Position numbers and translations under genes: made by a program. Below, in pieces: positions 1 through 7,498 of a stretch of 47,721 bases of DNA. The stretch is taken from assembly GCA_020720085.1 (NCBI GenBank), contig DYPE01000006.1, positions 1-47,721 of the forward strand. The letters are read 5' to 3'. How positions within the stretch are numbered: the first letter of the stretch is position 1; each line of letters opens with the position of its first letter. This stretch comes from Dichelobacter nodosus. Lineage in GTDB: Bacteria > Pseudomonadota > Gammaproteobacteria > Beggiatoales > Beggiatoaceae. Below the pieces are notes generated by a model. It saw only the letters and a program-made list of their open reading frames with translations, was not told the DNA's origin and did not search any database.

Positions 1-87
1 GATAAAGACGCAATATATTGAAATTAAAAGATAATTTTATTTTGGAACAAGTCTATTGGCGATGAAGAACTCAAAATCATCGCCATT

Positions 88-363
88 GTGCGTCCCGGTA
101 GCGTGGCAATTGCTTCAGTGGGCTTAAAAACCCCTGACAACAGCTTATTCGTCAAAATGAACAAAGTCACAGAATTACCCAATGGCGACGAAGTGCATGA
201 AGGCACGGTACTAAAAGATCGCGCTGCCAAAGATTTATTTCCACAAGGATTTGAACTATCCAATGTCTGGAATGACTTTTTCCAAGTCGTCGTCAGAGAC
301 GTTGCTTCGCAAGAACACCGTTTTCCTGACTTGCGTATTGGAAACTACCCGGCAATTCAATAA
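88..363 (+). pseudogene. Fragment of an unknown protein, 5' end missing
   Basis: The open frame runs from about base 28 to a TAA at 361-363, but upstream in the same frame there are stops at 19-21 and 25-27 and no good start with a ribosome site. The GTG at 88 is only the first possible start codon. The readable part (about 91 residues, beginning VRPGSVAIASVGLKTPDNS) looks like real protein with a mixed alpha/beta composition. I do not recognise the family. It is most likely the 3' remnant of a gene cut by rearrangement, although a gene with a non-standard start cannot be excluded. Confidence 0.35.
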
Positions 364-726
364 ACTCAAGCTGTAGCTAGCAATTCCCGCTCGCCTTTCA
401 AACTGCCACCAAATTGCTCAGGAGCGCATCCTGGCCGACCTAAAAATCCTGGCACAAAAAAACTCTTTCGTTGGCCGGACTGGGCGGGAACGCCGCCGTG
501 GGTTGAATTCTATTGTTGCGCGCCACGATGCACTTAAAACTGCAAAATTTACCTAGAACACTCTTCCAGAGACTCCGCCCGGCGCGCATTATCGGTACGA
601 CTGTGGCGTACAAAAATTCAATAGAGTAACCCTCAAATGCACGTAACTTGCATTCAGCGGCAAATCATTGATCGAGCAAAAACCTTGCGTCACGTTGGGT
701 TCAATGCTTTCATATTCCAGCGTAGC
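364..726. other. Intergenic region with no supported gene
   Basis: About 360 bases between the fragment and the NuoC-like gene. Only short open frames occur (for example a 33-residue frame at 531-632) and none has a ribosome site or recognisable product. It is probably decayed sequence downstream of the minus-strand operon. Confidence 0.4.
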
Positions 727-1257
727 TTATTCCACTACGCGCCCGCCTTTTTCCAAAACTTCGCGCAGCCATTCCGGCGAATAGTCCTGCCATTGGTAGG
801 TATCGTGGCAGTATTGTTCGGTGTTGAAGGACTTTAGCATGGGGGGTGGGCCATACCATTCGGTTAAAATAAATGCAGATTGATCTGGGCTGCCTTCAAA
901 TTCTACGCCAAACATTTCATGAATATCCCGTTCAAAAAAAGCGGCTGGTGTGTGAATGTCGTGCACAGATACAAAGCGGCCTGGTTTTTTAGGAATAAAA
1001 ATGTGTGCGGAAACCAGGGTTTTAACCGAGTGCGACCACAAGTGGTATACCAATTCAAAGTCGTTGAATTCCGGCCAGTCCACGCAGGAAATCGCGGATA
1101 GGTGAACATATCCTGCTTGACCCTTGAGTAGCGTCAGCAAGGAGGGTAACACCATGGGACGGCATTCGACGCGAATGCGGCGTTCGCTGTCCATGCGGGC
1201 GACCAAATTGGGGAGTTCACGAAATACGGATTGTAAAATTTCAGGCGTTTGGCGCAT
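727..1257 (-). CDS. NuoC-like (complex I 30 kDa subunit family) protein
   Basis: 176 residues, matching the respiratory-chain 30 kDa / NuoC family. The conserved family segment appears as FERDIHEMFGVEFEG followed by SPDQSAFILTEW, the counterpart of the ER-x-FGI-F-GHPD region that contacts the 49 kDa subunit in complex I and the large subunit in group 4 hydrogenases. The gene starts inside the 3' end of the NuoB-like gene (17-base overlap), so the two are translationally coupled. It is last in a three-gene operon led by an NB-ARC ATPase. No NuoD/49 kDa or membrane subunit follows in the window, so it is not part of a full complex I locus here. Family assignment is good; its partner and electron donor or acceptor are unknown. 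Confidence 0.82.
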   Translation of the reverse strand: MRQTPEILQSVFRELPNLVARMDSERRIRVECRPMVLPSLLTLLKGQAGYVHLSAISCVDWPEFNDFELVYHLWSHSVKTLVSAHIFIPKKPGRFVSVHDIHTPAAFFERDIHEMFGVEFEGSPDQSAFILTEWYGPPPMLKSFNTEQYCHDTYQWQDYSPEWLREVLEKGGRVVE

Positions 1258-1984
1258 GGCTACGTTCCTGGGTTGATGTGGGCATCATGATGCGGGTTTG
1301 GTATGTCTCGGCAAAACGGTTTAGCAATGCCGTGTGTTGACCAGTGGTACTCTCGGTGGCCAAGCCATAATACTTCGCCTCGCTGACCACATCGACCGGC
1401 GTGTGCCAGTCTGGCCCGAATAACGCTTGTTGATTCGCTAAGTAGCTGTCGTAATTGCGATAATATTCTTTCCACGCCTGCGCCTTGCCTTGATCGATGT
1501 CTGCCATCAATTGCAGAAAGCCTTGTTGGATGGCTTCTGGCCTGGGCATACAGCCGGCAATAAACAAATCCACTGGCATATAGTCTTGTAGGCGCTTCAC
1601 TGTGGCGTAACTTTGCCAGTACATGCCGCCATTGATGGTGCATGAGCCTAATCCGACTACGTATTTTGGGCTTTGCATTTGCTCGTAGCTTAAAATCACC
1701 CGCTTGAGCGTTTTTACGGATAAGTATCCGGTAATCAATAAAATATCCGCTTGGCGCGGCGTGACCATTGGGGAAATGCCCAGCCGTTCGGAGTCAAAAC
1801 GGGAAGTGATGGTGGGCGGCAGTTCGATTGCGCCACACCCCGTGCAGTAGTGCAAAATAAACAGCGAACGAGCACGGCAAAAATCCGCGATGCGGTTGGT
1901 AACTTGTTGCCAAATAGAACGCTGATCTGGCGTGATAGCGGGGCAGGCAGCACTGGTTGCCGCCATAATGGGTTGTGGCTTCAT
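1241..1984 (-). CDS. NuoB-like (20 kDa Fe-S subunit family) protein
   Basis: 247 residues of the NADH dehydrogenase 20 kDa / NiFe-hydrogenase small-subunit family. Visible motifs are HYCTGCGAIELPP (Cys47, Cys50), VTPRQADILLITG, GLGSCTINGGMYW (Cys115) and IAGCMPRPEAI (Cys145). Together these give the four cysteines expected for one N2-type [4Fe-4S] cluster. The first pair is C-x-x-C, as in hydrogenase small subunits, rather than the adjacent C-C usual in complex I NuoB. The C-terminal ~75 residues extend beyond the normal core. Its ATG overlaps the TGA of the upstream NB-ARC gene (ATGA), and its own end overlaps the NuoC-like start, so all three genes should be co-translated. An orphan redox module is the best description; full complex I membership is not supported by the neighbourhood. 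Confidence 0.83.
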   Translation of the reverse strand: MKPQPIMAATSAACPAITPDQRSIWQQVTNRIADFCRARSLFILHYCTGCGAIELPPTITSRFDSERLGISPMVTPRQADILLITGYLSVKTLKRVILSYEQMQSPKYVVGLGSCTINGGMYWQSYATVKRLQDYMPVDLFIAGCMPRPEAIQQGFLQLMADIDQGKAQAWKEYYRNYDSYLANQQALFGPDWHTPVDVVSEAKYYGLATESTTGQHTALLNRFAETYQTRIMMPTSTQERSHAPNA

Positions 1985-3651
1985 ATTTTTTTGTCCTCTG
2001 GAAACGGTGGCACCCAGCCGGGCACCAGTTCTTTAGCTTGGTTAATCATTCCATTTAAATCTTTAGTGGCTTTTTCCCATACAATATCTAGCAAGCTAGC
2101 GGCCAATTGCTCCTCGTCACGTAGGGGATGGGTCGTAATTGTCTCTAAGGCTTTGTTGACCAAGATAACATCTGGGTCATCCAGTAGCGCGTAGTCCTCC
2201 AGGATAGAGTGTACTGTGCTGAACGCGAGCTTTTTTTGCAACCATTCAAAATTTAATAACAAAGATTTCAACTCTTTATTACGTCGCGCACCGGCTAAGT
2301 GTTTGCATAAATGGTCAAAAAAGTAGCCGTCATGGGGGCCATTGAGCCATCCTTGGCCACATTGGCGCAAATAGGCGGAAAGCAAATGACCATGCAGTTT
2401 ATCAATATCTGAATATTCATGCAGATAGGCTGCCTGGAAACCATGCAGACTCATCAGCCCCAGCGGCGGTTCGCCAAGCAAGTCCAACAGTCCTAACCGT
2501 TGAAATTTATGCAATAATTCAATGCTGGCTTTTTCGCTGAGTTGAAATAAATAATTCCACAGCATAATCACAGGTTTAGCCGGAATCCGCCAAGATTCGC
2601 GAAATACGCCCATTGCCAGGTAATATTCAGCATCATCCCCTAAGTATTCCAGAACAATGTGTAATCCTTGTAACAATAGCGGCGGGTGGCTGTCCGACAC
2701 CACGCCGTCGTCCTCGGCCATCCGTTCTAAAATGAGATTCCAATCCCGAGTGCCTTGCAGTTTGGCGATACTGCCGGTTAAGCGCAATGCCAGTGGCAGG
2801 CCGCCGCAACGCCGCGCTAATTCGTCCACTTCAAATGGAATAGAAGTGTCATCCCCATCCAAACCAGCACATTGCGCAATATAGCGGGCACTGGTTTTTT
2901 CATTGAATGCGGAGAGGGTATATTGCTTAGCACCCGCGTGGAAGAAACTCATGAAATCAAATAAATGCTCATTTTCGGTGGTGATGAGCATTTGGGAATA
3001 GCGTCCTGCCACGGCAATGGCTTGCACATCTTGCATATCCCATACGTTGTCAAAAATAATGAGACAGGATTTTTTTTGAAATAATTCTTGTAATTTTTCT
3101 GCGCCGGATTCGATGTTGAGTAAGTGTCCTGGCGTGCCACCAAGATATTGAATCAGCTCAATCTGCGCTTTAATTAAATCTGGCTCTGGGCTGGATATGA
3201 GCCAATATATGCCGTCGCCGAATTGCTGTTGAATTTGCGCGTCATTGGCCAACAGTGCGGCAGCCACTGATTTTCCACTGCCATCCGCGCCCAGCAATAC
3301 AACGGGGGGGCGATCTTCATTGCTAGCGGGTATTTTGAGCAAGCGGGATTTAATTTCCGCCAATGCCACGGTTTGTTCCAAGCAAGGATCGGGCAATTGC
3401 ATGGTGGTGGACAAGGTTTGTGCTGTTGTGCCCGCGTTGCCTGTGGGTTTGATTTGGCGTAACTCGCCGCGCACGGATTGGATTTCTGTTTTAAGGTTGC
3501 TTAATACGCCGCTAATCAATAATTCGCGTTCTTCTCCAGTGTGGGATTGACGGATTTTATGTAAATCTTCATACATTTTTGTAAGGAACGTCGCGTGCTG
3601 TTCCAATAATAAAATGCGTAGATCATTAAGTTGCGAAGAGGGGTCTTCCAT
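1981..3651 (-). CDS. NB-ARC domain STAND ATPase
   Basis: 556 residues. An N-terminal helical segment (about 1-70) is followed by an APAF1/NB-ARC-type nucleotide-binding domain: Walker A GADGSGKS at 121-128, Walker B CLIIFDNVW at 196-204, sensor LITTEN at 222-227 and GLPLAL at 284-289. A winged-helix region follows, ending in MSLHGFQAAYLHEY, which occupies the place of the MHD motif (LHG instead of MHD). The C-terminal ~140 residues are helical with no clear TPR or WD40 repeats, and no TIR, nuclease or protease effector domain is visible. STAND proteins are signal-dependent oligomerising switches used in immunity and signalling. The gene heads an operon with NuoB-like and NuoC-like genes (ATGA overlap). 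An AGGAAG ribosome site precedes the ATG. Confidence 0.85.
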   Translation of the reverse strand: MEDPSSQLNDLRILLLEQHATFLTKMYEDLHKIRQSHTGEERELLISGVLSNLKTEIQSVRGELRQIKPTGNAGTTAQTLSTTMQLPDPCLEQTVALAEIKSRLLKIPASNEDRPPVVLLGADGSGKSVAAALLANDAQIQQQFGDGIYWLISSPEPDLIKAQIELIQYLGGTPGHLLNIESGAEKLQELFQKKSCLIIFDNVWDMQDVQAIAVAGRYSQMLITTENEHLFDFMSFFHAGAKQYTLSAFNEKTSARYIAQCAGLDGDDTSIPFEVDELARRCGGLPLALRLTGSIAKLQGTRDWNLILERMAEDDGVVSDSHPPLLLQGLHIVLEYLGDDAEYYLAMGVFRESWRIPAKPVIMLWNYLFQLSEKASIELLHKFQRLGLLDLLGEPPLGLMSLHGFQAAYLHEYSDIDKLHGHLLSAYLRQCGQGWLNGPHDGYFFDHLCKHLAGARRNKELKSLLLNFEWLQKKLAFSTVHSILEDYALLDDPDVILVNKALETITTHPLRDEEQLAASLLDIVWEKATKDLNGMINQAKELVPGWVPPFPEDKKI

Positions 3652-3750
3652 ATGGCTAGCTTCCTAATAGTGAATCATGATGCCTTAAATAATTTTTTAT
3701 ATCCCAGCGCGTAGAGTTTCCGTTATCTTTTCCTTTCTAAACGCAATAGC

Positions 3751-4845
3751 TTAGACCAGGGTTGCCAGCAAGTTTCGCAGTACCCGGGTGGTTTCTGGCA
3801 GTCCATCCAAGCGCTGGCGGTAGGTCTCATCCAGCCGGTATTGGCCAGAATTGGCCAAAAAATTCCGCAACACGGTGCTGCTTAGGCGCGGCATGGGCAT
3901 AGAAATGCCACCGCCGCAGGCGTTTAAGAAATAGCCGTTGATTTCCTGTTCAATATTGCCCGGCTCTGGCATGGCCAGCACAGGTTTTCCCAAAAATAAC
4001 GCTTCTCCTACCAATTGGTTGCCTGCGGTGGTAACCAACGCTGCGCATTGCGACAAACTATGCGTAAAAGTATCTGGATTTACCTTATAAAATTGCAAGT
4101 TGCCTTGCATTGGCTCGGGCATGGAAGTAAAAATATGCACAGGACGCCCGCATTCTGCCAGTGCCTGACGCACGTTAGATGACAAGCCACGGCGCAAATA
4201 AGCAGTGATGTGCCCAGCATCCGCTGGCTGGGCTTGGTGCAATTCAGCACGGAACATCAGCCCCACTTGGGTAACCTTCTCAAGGCCGGAGCGTAACGGC
4301 GGGAAGTAAAATGAGGATACTACGCGATGACAAGCGCCATTGCCATACGCAGCGACCACAGCGCGCATGTACCACAAATGGCTGCGCAATTTGGGTGGCA
4401 AGGGCGACAGGTCATATGTGCGCAAGAAATTTTGGTGATCTAAACTAATCCACGGCACGCCAAAACGGTTGGCCAGCCTGGGCAATTCCGGCTCGAAATC
4501 GGAAATCACCAACGCTGGACGATAGGCGATAAAATCTGCGACCACCGGCTTGGCCCAGCGCCAGCGCGTGGCCAAATATTTGCCGGTGTGTAGCAAAGTA
4601 CGGAAATAGGCGACTTGCTCGCGTCCATTGTCTTGGCCCGTGCCTCGGCTATATTGAAACACCAAGCCAGGAATACGTGTAACCCGTACCTCACTGCCGC
4701 GATAGATTGGTTCAAGAAAATCATAAGCTTGCTCCGGGGCATACAAATGGATGCGGTGGTCGGCGCGCAACACTTCGGTCACCGCCCGAACCCGCGCAGC
4801 ATGGCCGCGCCCTTCTCCCGCCATACTGTAAAAAATTGTCGCCAT
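3751..4845 (-). CDS. GT-B fold glycosyltransferase, MJ1255/VC2487-like
   Basis: 364 residues. The N-terminus MATIFYSMAGEGRGHAAR is the glycine-rich acceptor-domain loop typical of the MJ1255-type family. The C-terminal half carries VTTAGNQLVGEALFLGKP followed by MPEPGNIEQEINGYFL, the donor nucleotide-sugar loop of GT-B enzymes related to family 28. No signal peptide or membrane segment is evident, so it should act in the cytoplasm on a sugar-nucleotide donor. The acceptor is unknown. It lies downstream of opgG and an unknown small gene on the same strand, separated by about 100 bases, which suggests an envelope or periplasmic glycan role. The family call is fairly secure; substrate and operon membership are inference. 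Confidence 0.78.
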   Translation of the reverse strand: MATIFYSMAGEGRGHAARVRAVTEVLRADHRIHLYAPEQAYDFLEPIYRGSEVRVTRIPGLVFQYSRGTGQDNGREQVAYFRTLLHTGKYLATRWRWAKPVVADFIAYRPALVISDFEPELPRLANRFGVPWISLDHQNFLRTYDLSPLPPKLRSHLWYMRAVVAAYGNGACHRVVSSFYFPPLRSGLEKVTQVGLMFRAELHQAQPADAGHITAYLRRGLSSNVRQALAECGRPVHIFTSMPEPMQGNLQFYKVNPDTFTHSLSQCAALVTTAGNQLVGEALFLGKPVLAMPEPGNIEQEINGYFLNACGGGISMPMPRLSSTVLRNFLANSGQYRLDETYRQRLDGLPETTRVLRNLLATLV

Positions 4846-4893
4846 AATTCACCTGGGTGGACGCACAAAATTGAGTTGATGGCGATTTTAACA

Positions 4894-4932
4894 CCGTCCG
4901 GGGCGGGACGGCATCTTTAATGCCGTTTTTTT
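4894..4932 (+). terminator. Overlapping hairpins with T-tract, attenuator-like
   Basis: On the plus strand, ACGGCAT (4908-4914) pairs with ATGCCGT (4920-4926) and is followed by a run of seven T, a good intrinsic terminator. An alternative stem CCGTCC/GGACGG (about 4894-4911) shares the ACGG bases, so the two hairpins exclude each other. It lies between two minus-strand genes, so it would stop antisense transcription. No plus-strand gene immediately upstream explains it. Confidence 0.5.
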
Positions 4933-4946
4933 GACCGCCTTTCTGC

Positions 4947-5450
4947 CTAGAGTTTACGTAGCCAGCGCATGAAACGGCGGCTCCATGGCGCGCATTGTTT
5001 GCAATAAACCATGAACGCTCGTCGTGGGGAGCGTAACGGCAGGGGATGAGTGGGCATGGTGAGCGGCGCAGGCGCAGGCGTGGCCAGGATGCAATGCTGG
5101 CGTAGGGCTTGACGGGCCTGGTTGGAATCCCAGTCCGCGCCCTGGTGCGCGCGCCATTCTGGCAAGGCCGCCTGCGCCGCCAACAAGCGACAATCCTCTG
5201 ACGGCAAACGCAGCGTTTCTGTGAGCCAATCCGACAGATATTCTTGGGCAATGCGTACATACGCAGACAAGCGGTTGTCTTCCATATACGGCGAGTAAAC
5301 GGCGGGTGCGGTGCTTGCTTCCGCTATAATCTGCGGTGTCCATGCGCGCGCCATGGCTAAAGGCACGCCGCAAGCCAGCAAGTAGGCCATTACACGCCCA
5401 GCTTCTGGCGCGCCAGCGCATTGCGGGGGATGGTCTATTTCTTGGTCCAT
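4947..5450 (-). CDS. Unknown protein between opgG and a glycosyltransferase
   Basis: 167 residues from the ATG at 5450 (MDQEIDHPPQ). A TTG four codons upstream is possible but less likely. The start lies inside the last codons of opgG (16-base overlap in another frame), so translation is probably coupled. I do not recognise a family. The sequence is rich in Ala, Pro and Arg, and the C-terminus is basic with two cysteines (YCKQCAPWSRRFMRWLRKL). No membrane segment or signal peptide is evident. Position suggests a role with the periplasmic glucan protein or the following glycosyltransferase, but this is context only. Confidence 0.6.
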   Translation of the reverse strand: MDQEIDHPPQCAGAPEAGRVMAYLLACGVPLAMARAWTPQIIAEASTAPAVYSPYMEDNRLSAYVRIAQEYLSDWLTETLRLPSEDCRLLAAQAALPEWRAHQGADWDSNQARQALRQHCILATPAPAPLTMPTHPLPLRSPRRAFMVYCKQCAPWSRRFMRWLRKL

Positions 5451-6997
5451 TGATAATTCCAAGTTTCGCTCAACACATCCTTGCCTGAGCGCAAATAGCA
5501 GCGCATTTCCACCGTTTCAGCGTCGTGCGGCAACATTTCAAAAAACACCCGCCAGCCTTTGGTGATCGGGTTATGATGGGCCACAATGTTGCGCAGCTCG
5601 CCTGCGGAAATCCACACCATGGCGTCTACCGGTGCGGTGGGCGGCAGAGGGGTTAGGGTTGCGCCAACAAAATCTATCATGAATTTACGCACGCCCGCTT
5701 CTCGGCTGTCGCTGCCTCCTGCGCCCACACGGGTGGTGAGCGCCCGTGCGCCTGGCACTTTGTCCGCCGCTTCCACACCAAACACCAGTTTATAGTCAAA
5801 ATTCAACTCATTGCCGGCCTTGGCGGGTTGCTCAGGTGTCCAATACGCCACAATGTTGTCATTGCGTTCGGCATCGGTGGGAATTTCCACCAATTCCACC
5901 CGACCTGGCCCCCAGTTTTTCGGCTCCACCCACGCGCTGGGACGCTGGTGATAAAACGCTTCTAAATCTTGGTAATTGCCAATTTCGCGGTCGCGCTGCA
6001 ATAATCCAAATCCGCGTGTGCGCTGATCCATAAAGCCATTGATGCGCAATTGGCGTGGATTGTTGAGAGGCCGCCATAGCCATTCGCCGCTGCTGAAGTT
6101 GAGTAATAAGCCATCGGAATCATGCACTTCTGGGCGGTAATCATCGTAAAATCTTTCGCTCAATTCGCCGTGATAATACATGCTGGTCAGCGGTGCGATG
6201 CCGATTTTTTGAATGTCGCGGCGCGGAAACAGCACGGATTTGACATCCATCACCGTAGCATCGCCAGGCTGCACCAAAAAGCGAAATGCGCCCGTGACGC
6301 TGGGGCTGTCTAGCAGCGCGTAAACGGTCAATTGAATCGCATCTTTGTCGGGTTTTTCGATCCAAAATTCGCGGAAAAATGGAAATTCTTCGCCCTTGGG
6401 CAGGCCAGTGTCAATGGCCAGACCGCGCGCAGACAGGCCATAGTGCGTTTTGCGCCCCACCGCACGGAAATAGCTCGCGCCGAGAAAGGCCGCAACTTCG
6501 TTGTAGTGACCGTCGTCCAGGGTAGGGAAAAAAATCTGCATTCCGGCAAAGCCCAAGTCCGGCGGCAACTGATCCAGGGGCAGTGTGCTTTTACCAAAAT
6601 CAAACAACGCTTTATCATAGTGTACAGGTTTGATTTCGCCATTTTCCACCAGATTAATATTCACCTTGTGCGTGAACAAAAAGCCACGGTGAAAAAAACG
6701 CAAAGCAAAGGGCAAGCCTTCGCCCAGCCAAATGCTTCGATCCGTGCGGTAACGGATGTCGCGATATTGATCGTAACCAAAATTAGGATTTTGCAAGTTC
6801 TCCGGCAATTCATCGCCTTGTTCTGTATACGGCGCAGCAGCCAAATCTGCAGCACGGCGGCGCACGTCGGCAAAACCAAACCGGTCTGCTGGCGCGGCCA
6901 ACACCTCGGTTTGCGGCGAACTCACCGCAGCCCAAGCCAGCGGCAGCCCGTTGTTAACACAATAAAACCATAAGCAAAGCAAAATAAAACGTTTCAC
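5435..6997 (-). CDS. opgG: Glucans biosynthesis protein OpgG (MdoG)
   Basis: 520 residues from a GTG at 6997, chosen because AGGA stands seven bases upstream and the protein then begins with a normal signal peptide (VKRFILLCLWFYCVNNGLPLAWA). An upstream in-frame start would add 43 residues of unlikely sequence. The length matches the OpgG family (about 510). Characteristic segments include FGFADVRRRAADLA near the mature N-terminus, NPNFGYDQYRDIRYR, and the beta-sandwich C-terminal region ending WNYQWTKK. OpgG is the periplasmic protein needed for osmoregulated periplasmic glucan synthesis, usually encoded with the membrane glucosyltransferase OpgH. Here opgH does not follow; a small unknown gene and a GT-B glycosyltransferase do. 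opgH must be elsewhere, or the glucan pathway differs. Confidence 0.93.
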   Translation of the reverse strand: MKRFILLCLWFYCVNNGLPLAWAAVSSPQTEVLAAPADRFGFADVRRRAADLAAAPYTEQGDELPENLQNPNFGYDQYRDIRYRTDRSIWLGEGLPFALRFFHRGFLFTHKVNINLVENGEIKPVHYDKALFDFGKSTLPLDQLPPDLGFAGMQIFFPTLDDGHYNEVAAFLGASYFRAVGRKTHYGLSARGLAIDTGLPKGEEFPFFREFWIEKPDKDAIQLTVYALLDSPSVTGAFRFLVQPGDATVMDVKSVLFPRRDIQKIGIAPLTSMYYHGELSERFYDDYRPEVHDSDGLLLNFSSGEWLWRPLNNPRQLRINGFMDQRTRGFGLLQRDREIGNYQDLEAFYHQRPSAWVEPKNWGPGRVELVEIPTDAERNDNIVAYWTPEQPAKAGNELNFDYKLVFGVEAADKVPGARALTTRVGAGGSDSREAGVRKFMIDFVGATLTPLPPTAPVDAMVWISAGELRNIVAHHNPITKGWRVFFEMLPHDAETVEMRCYLRSGKDVLSETWNYQWTKK

Positions 6998-7120
6998 AGC
7001 GTATCCTGGATATACAAAACGAATGGGAATAGGGGAGATGGGCGTTGTCCGGCGCGAACCGTCAATCACGGGGTATCCTATCATATTTTGCGTAGCTGGA
7101 ACACGTGAGCCAATGTAGTC

Positions 7121-7240
7121 CAGCAATTCTCAATTTAAGACCATTTTATTAAAATGGCTTTATATCGCATTGAAAAAATAGATGTTTTTATAATAAATAT
7201 CCATGTGATTGATATGATAGTTTTAAATTGAGAATTGCTG
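7121..7240. mobile_element. 120-bp MITE with 18-bp terminal inverted repeats
   Basis: The left end CAGCAATTCTCAATTTAA (7121-7138) is repeated exactly in inverse orientation at 7223-7240. The AT-rich interior has no gene but contains the perfect palindrome CCATTTTATTAAAATGG (7142-7158). The same 18-mer occurs three more times in the window (23288-23305 inverse, 28107-28124, 35117-35134), so it is the tip of a mobile element active in this genome. Upstream of opgG it could also influence that gene's promoter. Confidence 0.8.
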
Positions 7241-7344
7241 AAGCCTACATCCAAAAGCTGGATGAGGAAGGTGTGCGTCGGCTGTGCCTTCATGCAATAA
7301 ACGACCTGAAGGAAGCGCGGGACAGGCTGAGAAGCTGTTGGTAA
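7240..7344 (+). pseudogene. IS66-type transposase N-terminal remnant
   Basis: Immediately right of the MITE, the frame reads EAYIQKLDEEGVRRLCLHA and then INDLKEARDRLRSCW before a TAA. This matches the N-terminal leader of IS66-type TnpC proteins (LDE-x-LR-L-L-x-I-DDLKEARERL), which normally continues into an NSSRPPSS-type segment that is missing here. Only about 34 codons remain. The MITE seems to have inserted at, or replaced, the 5' end. The family call rests on this short stretch. Confidence 0.5.
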
Positions 7345-7400
7345 AATCATTTTACGATGGTAGCGTAGGCTCTCCGTGCCCACGCGGGTAGCAAGATAAT

Positions 7401-7484
7401 CGTGCTACTCGCACGGGGACGGAACATTTCGACAGGCTCAATGCACCGCTCGACAGGCTCAATGCACCGCCCCGTGCTACCGAA
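7401..7484. repeat. Dispersed palindromic repeat cluster
   Basis: Contains GTGCTACTCGCACGGGGACG and CCCCGTGCTACC arms flanking two tandem 21-base copies of TCGACAGGCTCAATGCACCGC (7429-7449 and 7450-7470). The outer arms recur at about 24558-24585 and 38094-38142. The inner unit is related to the repeat inside the TPR gene at 47124-47219. It lies between the IS66 remnant and the end of chrA and may act as a transcription barrier. Confidence 0.65.
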
Positions 7485-7498
7485 TTTGCCAACCGCTT

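Noticed and set aside
727-1984. NuoB/NuoC as part of a complex I or hydrogenase operon
   Set aside because: No other Nuo or hydrogenase subunit is present on either side; the upstream partner is an NB-ARC gene and downstream is decayed sequence.
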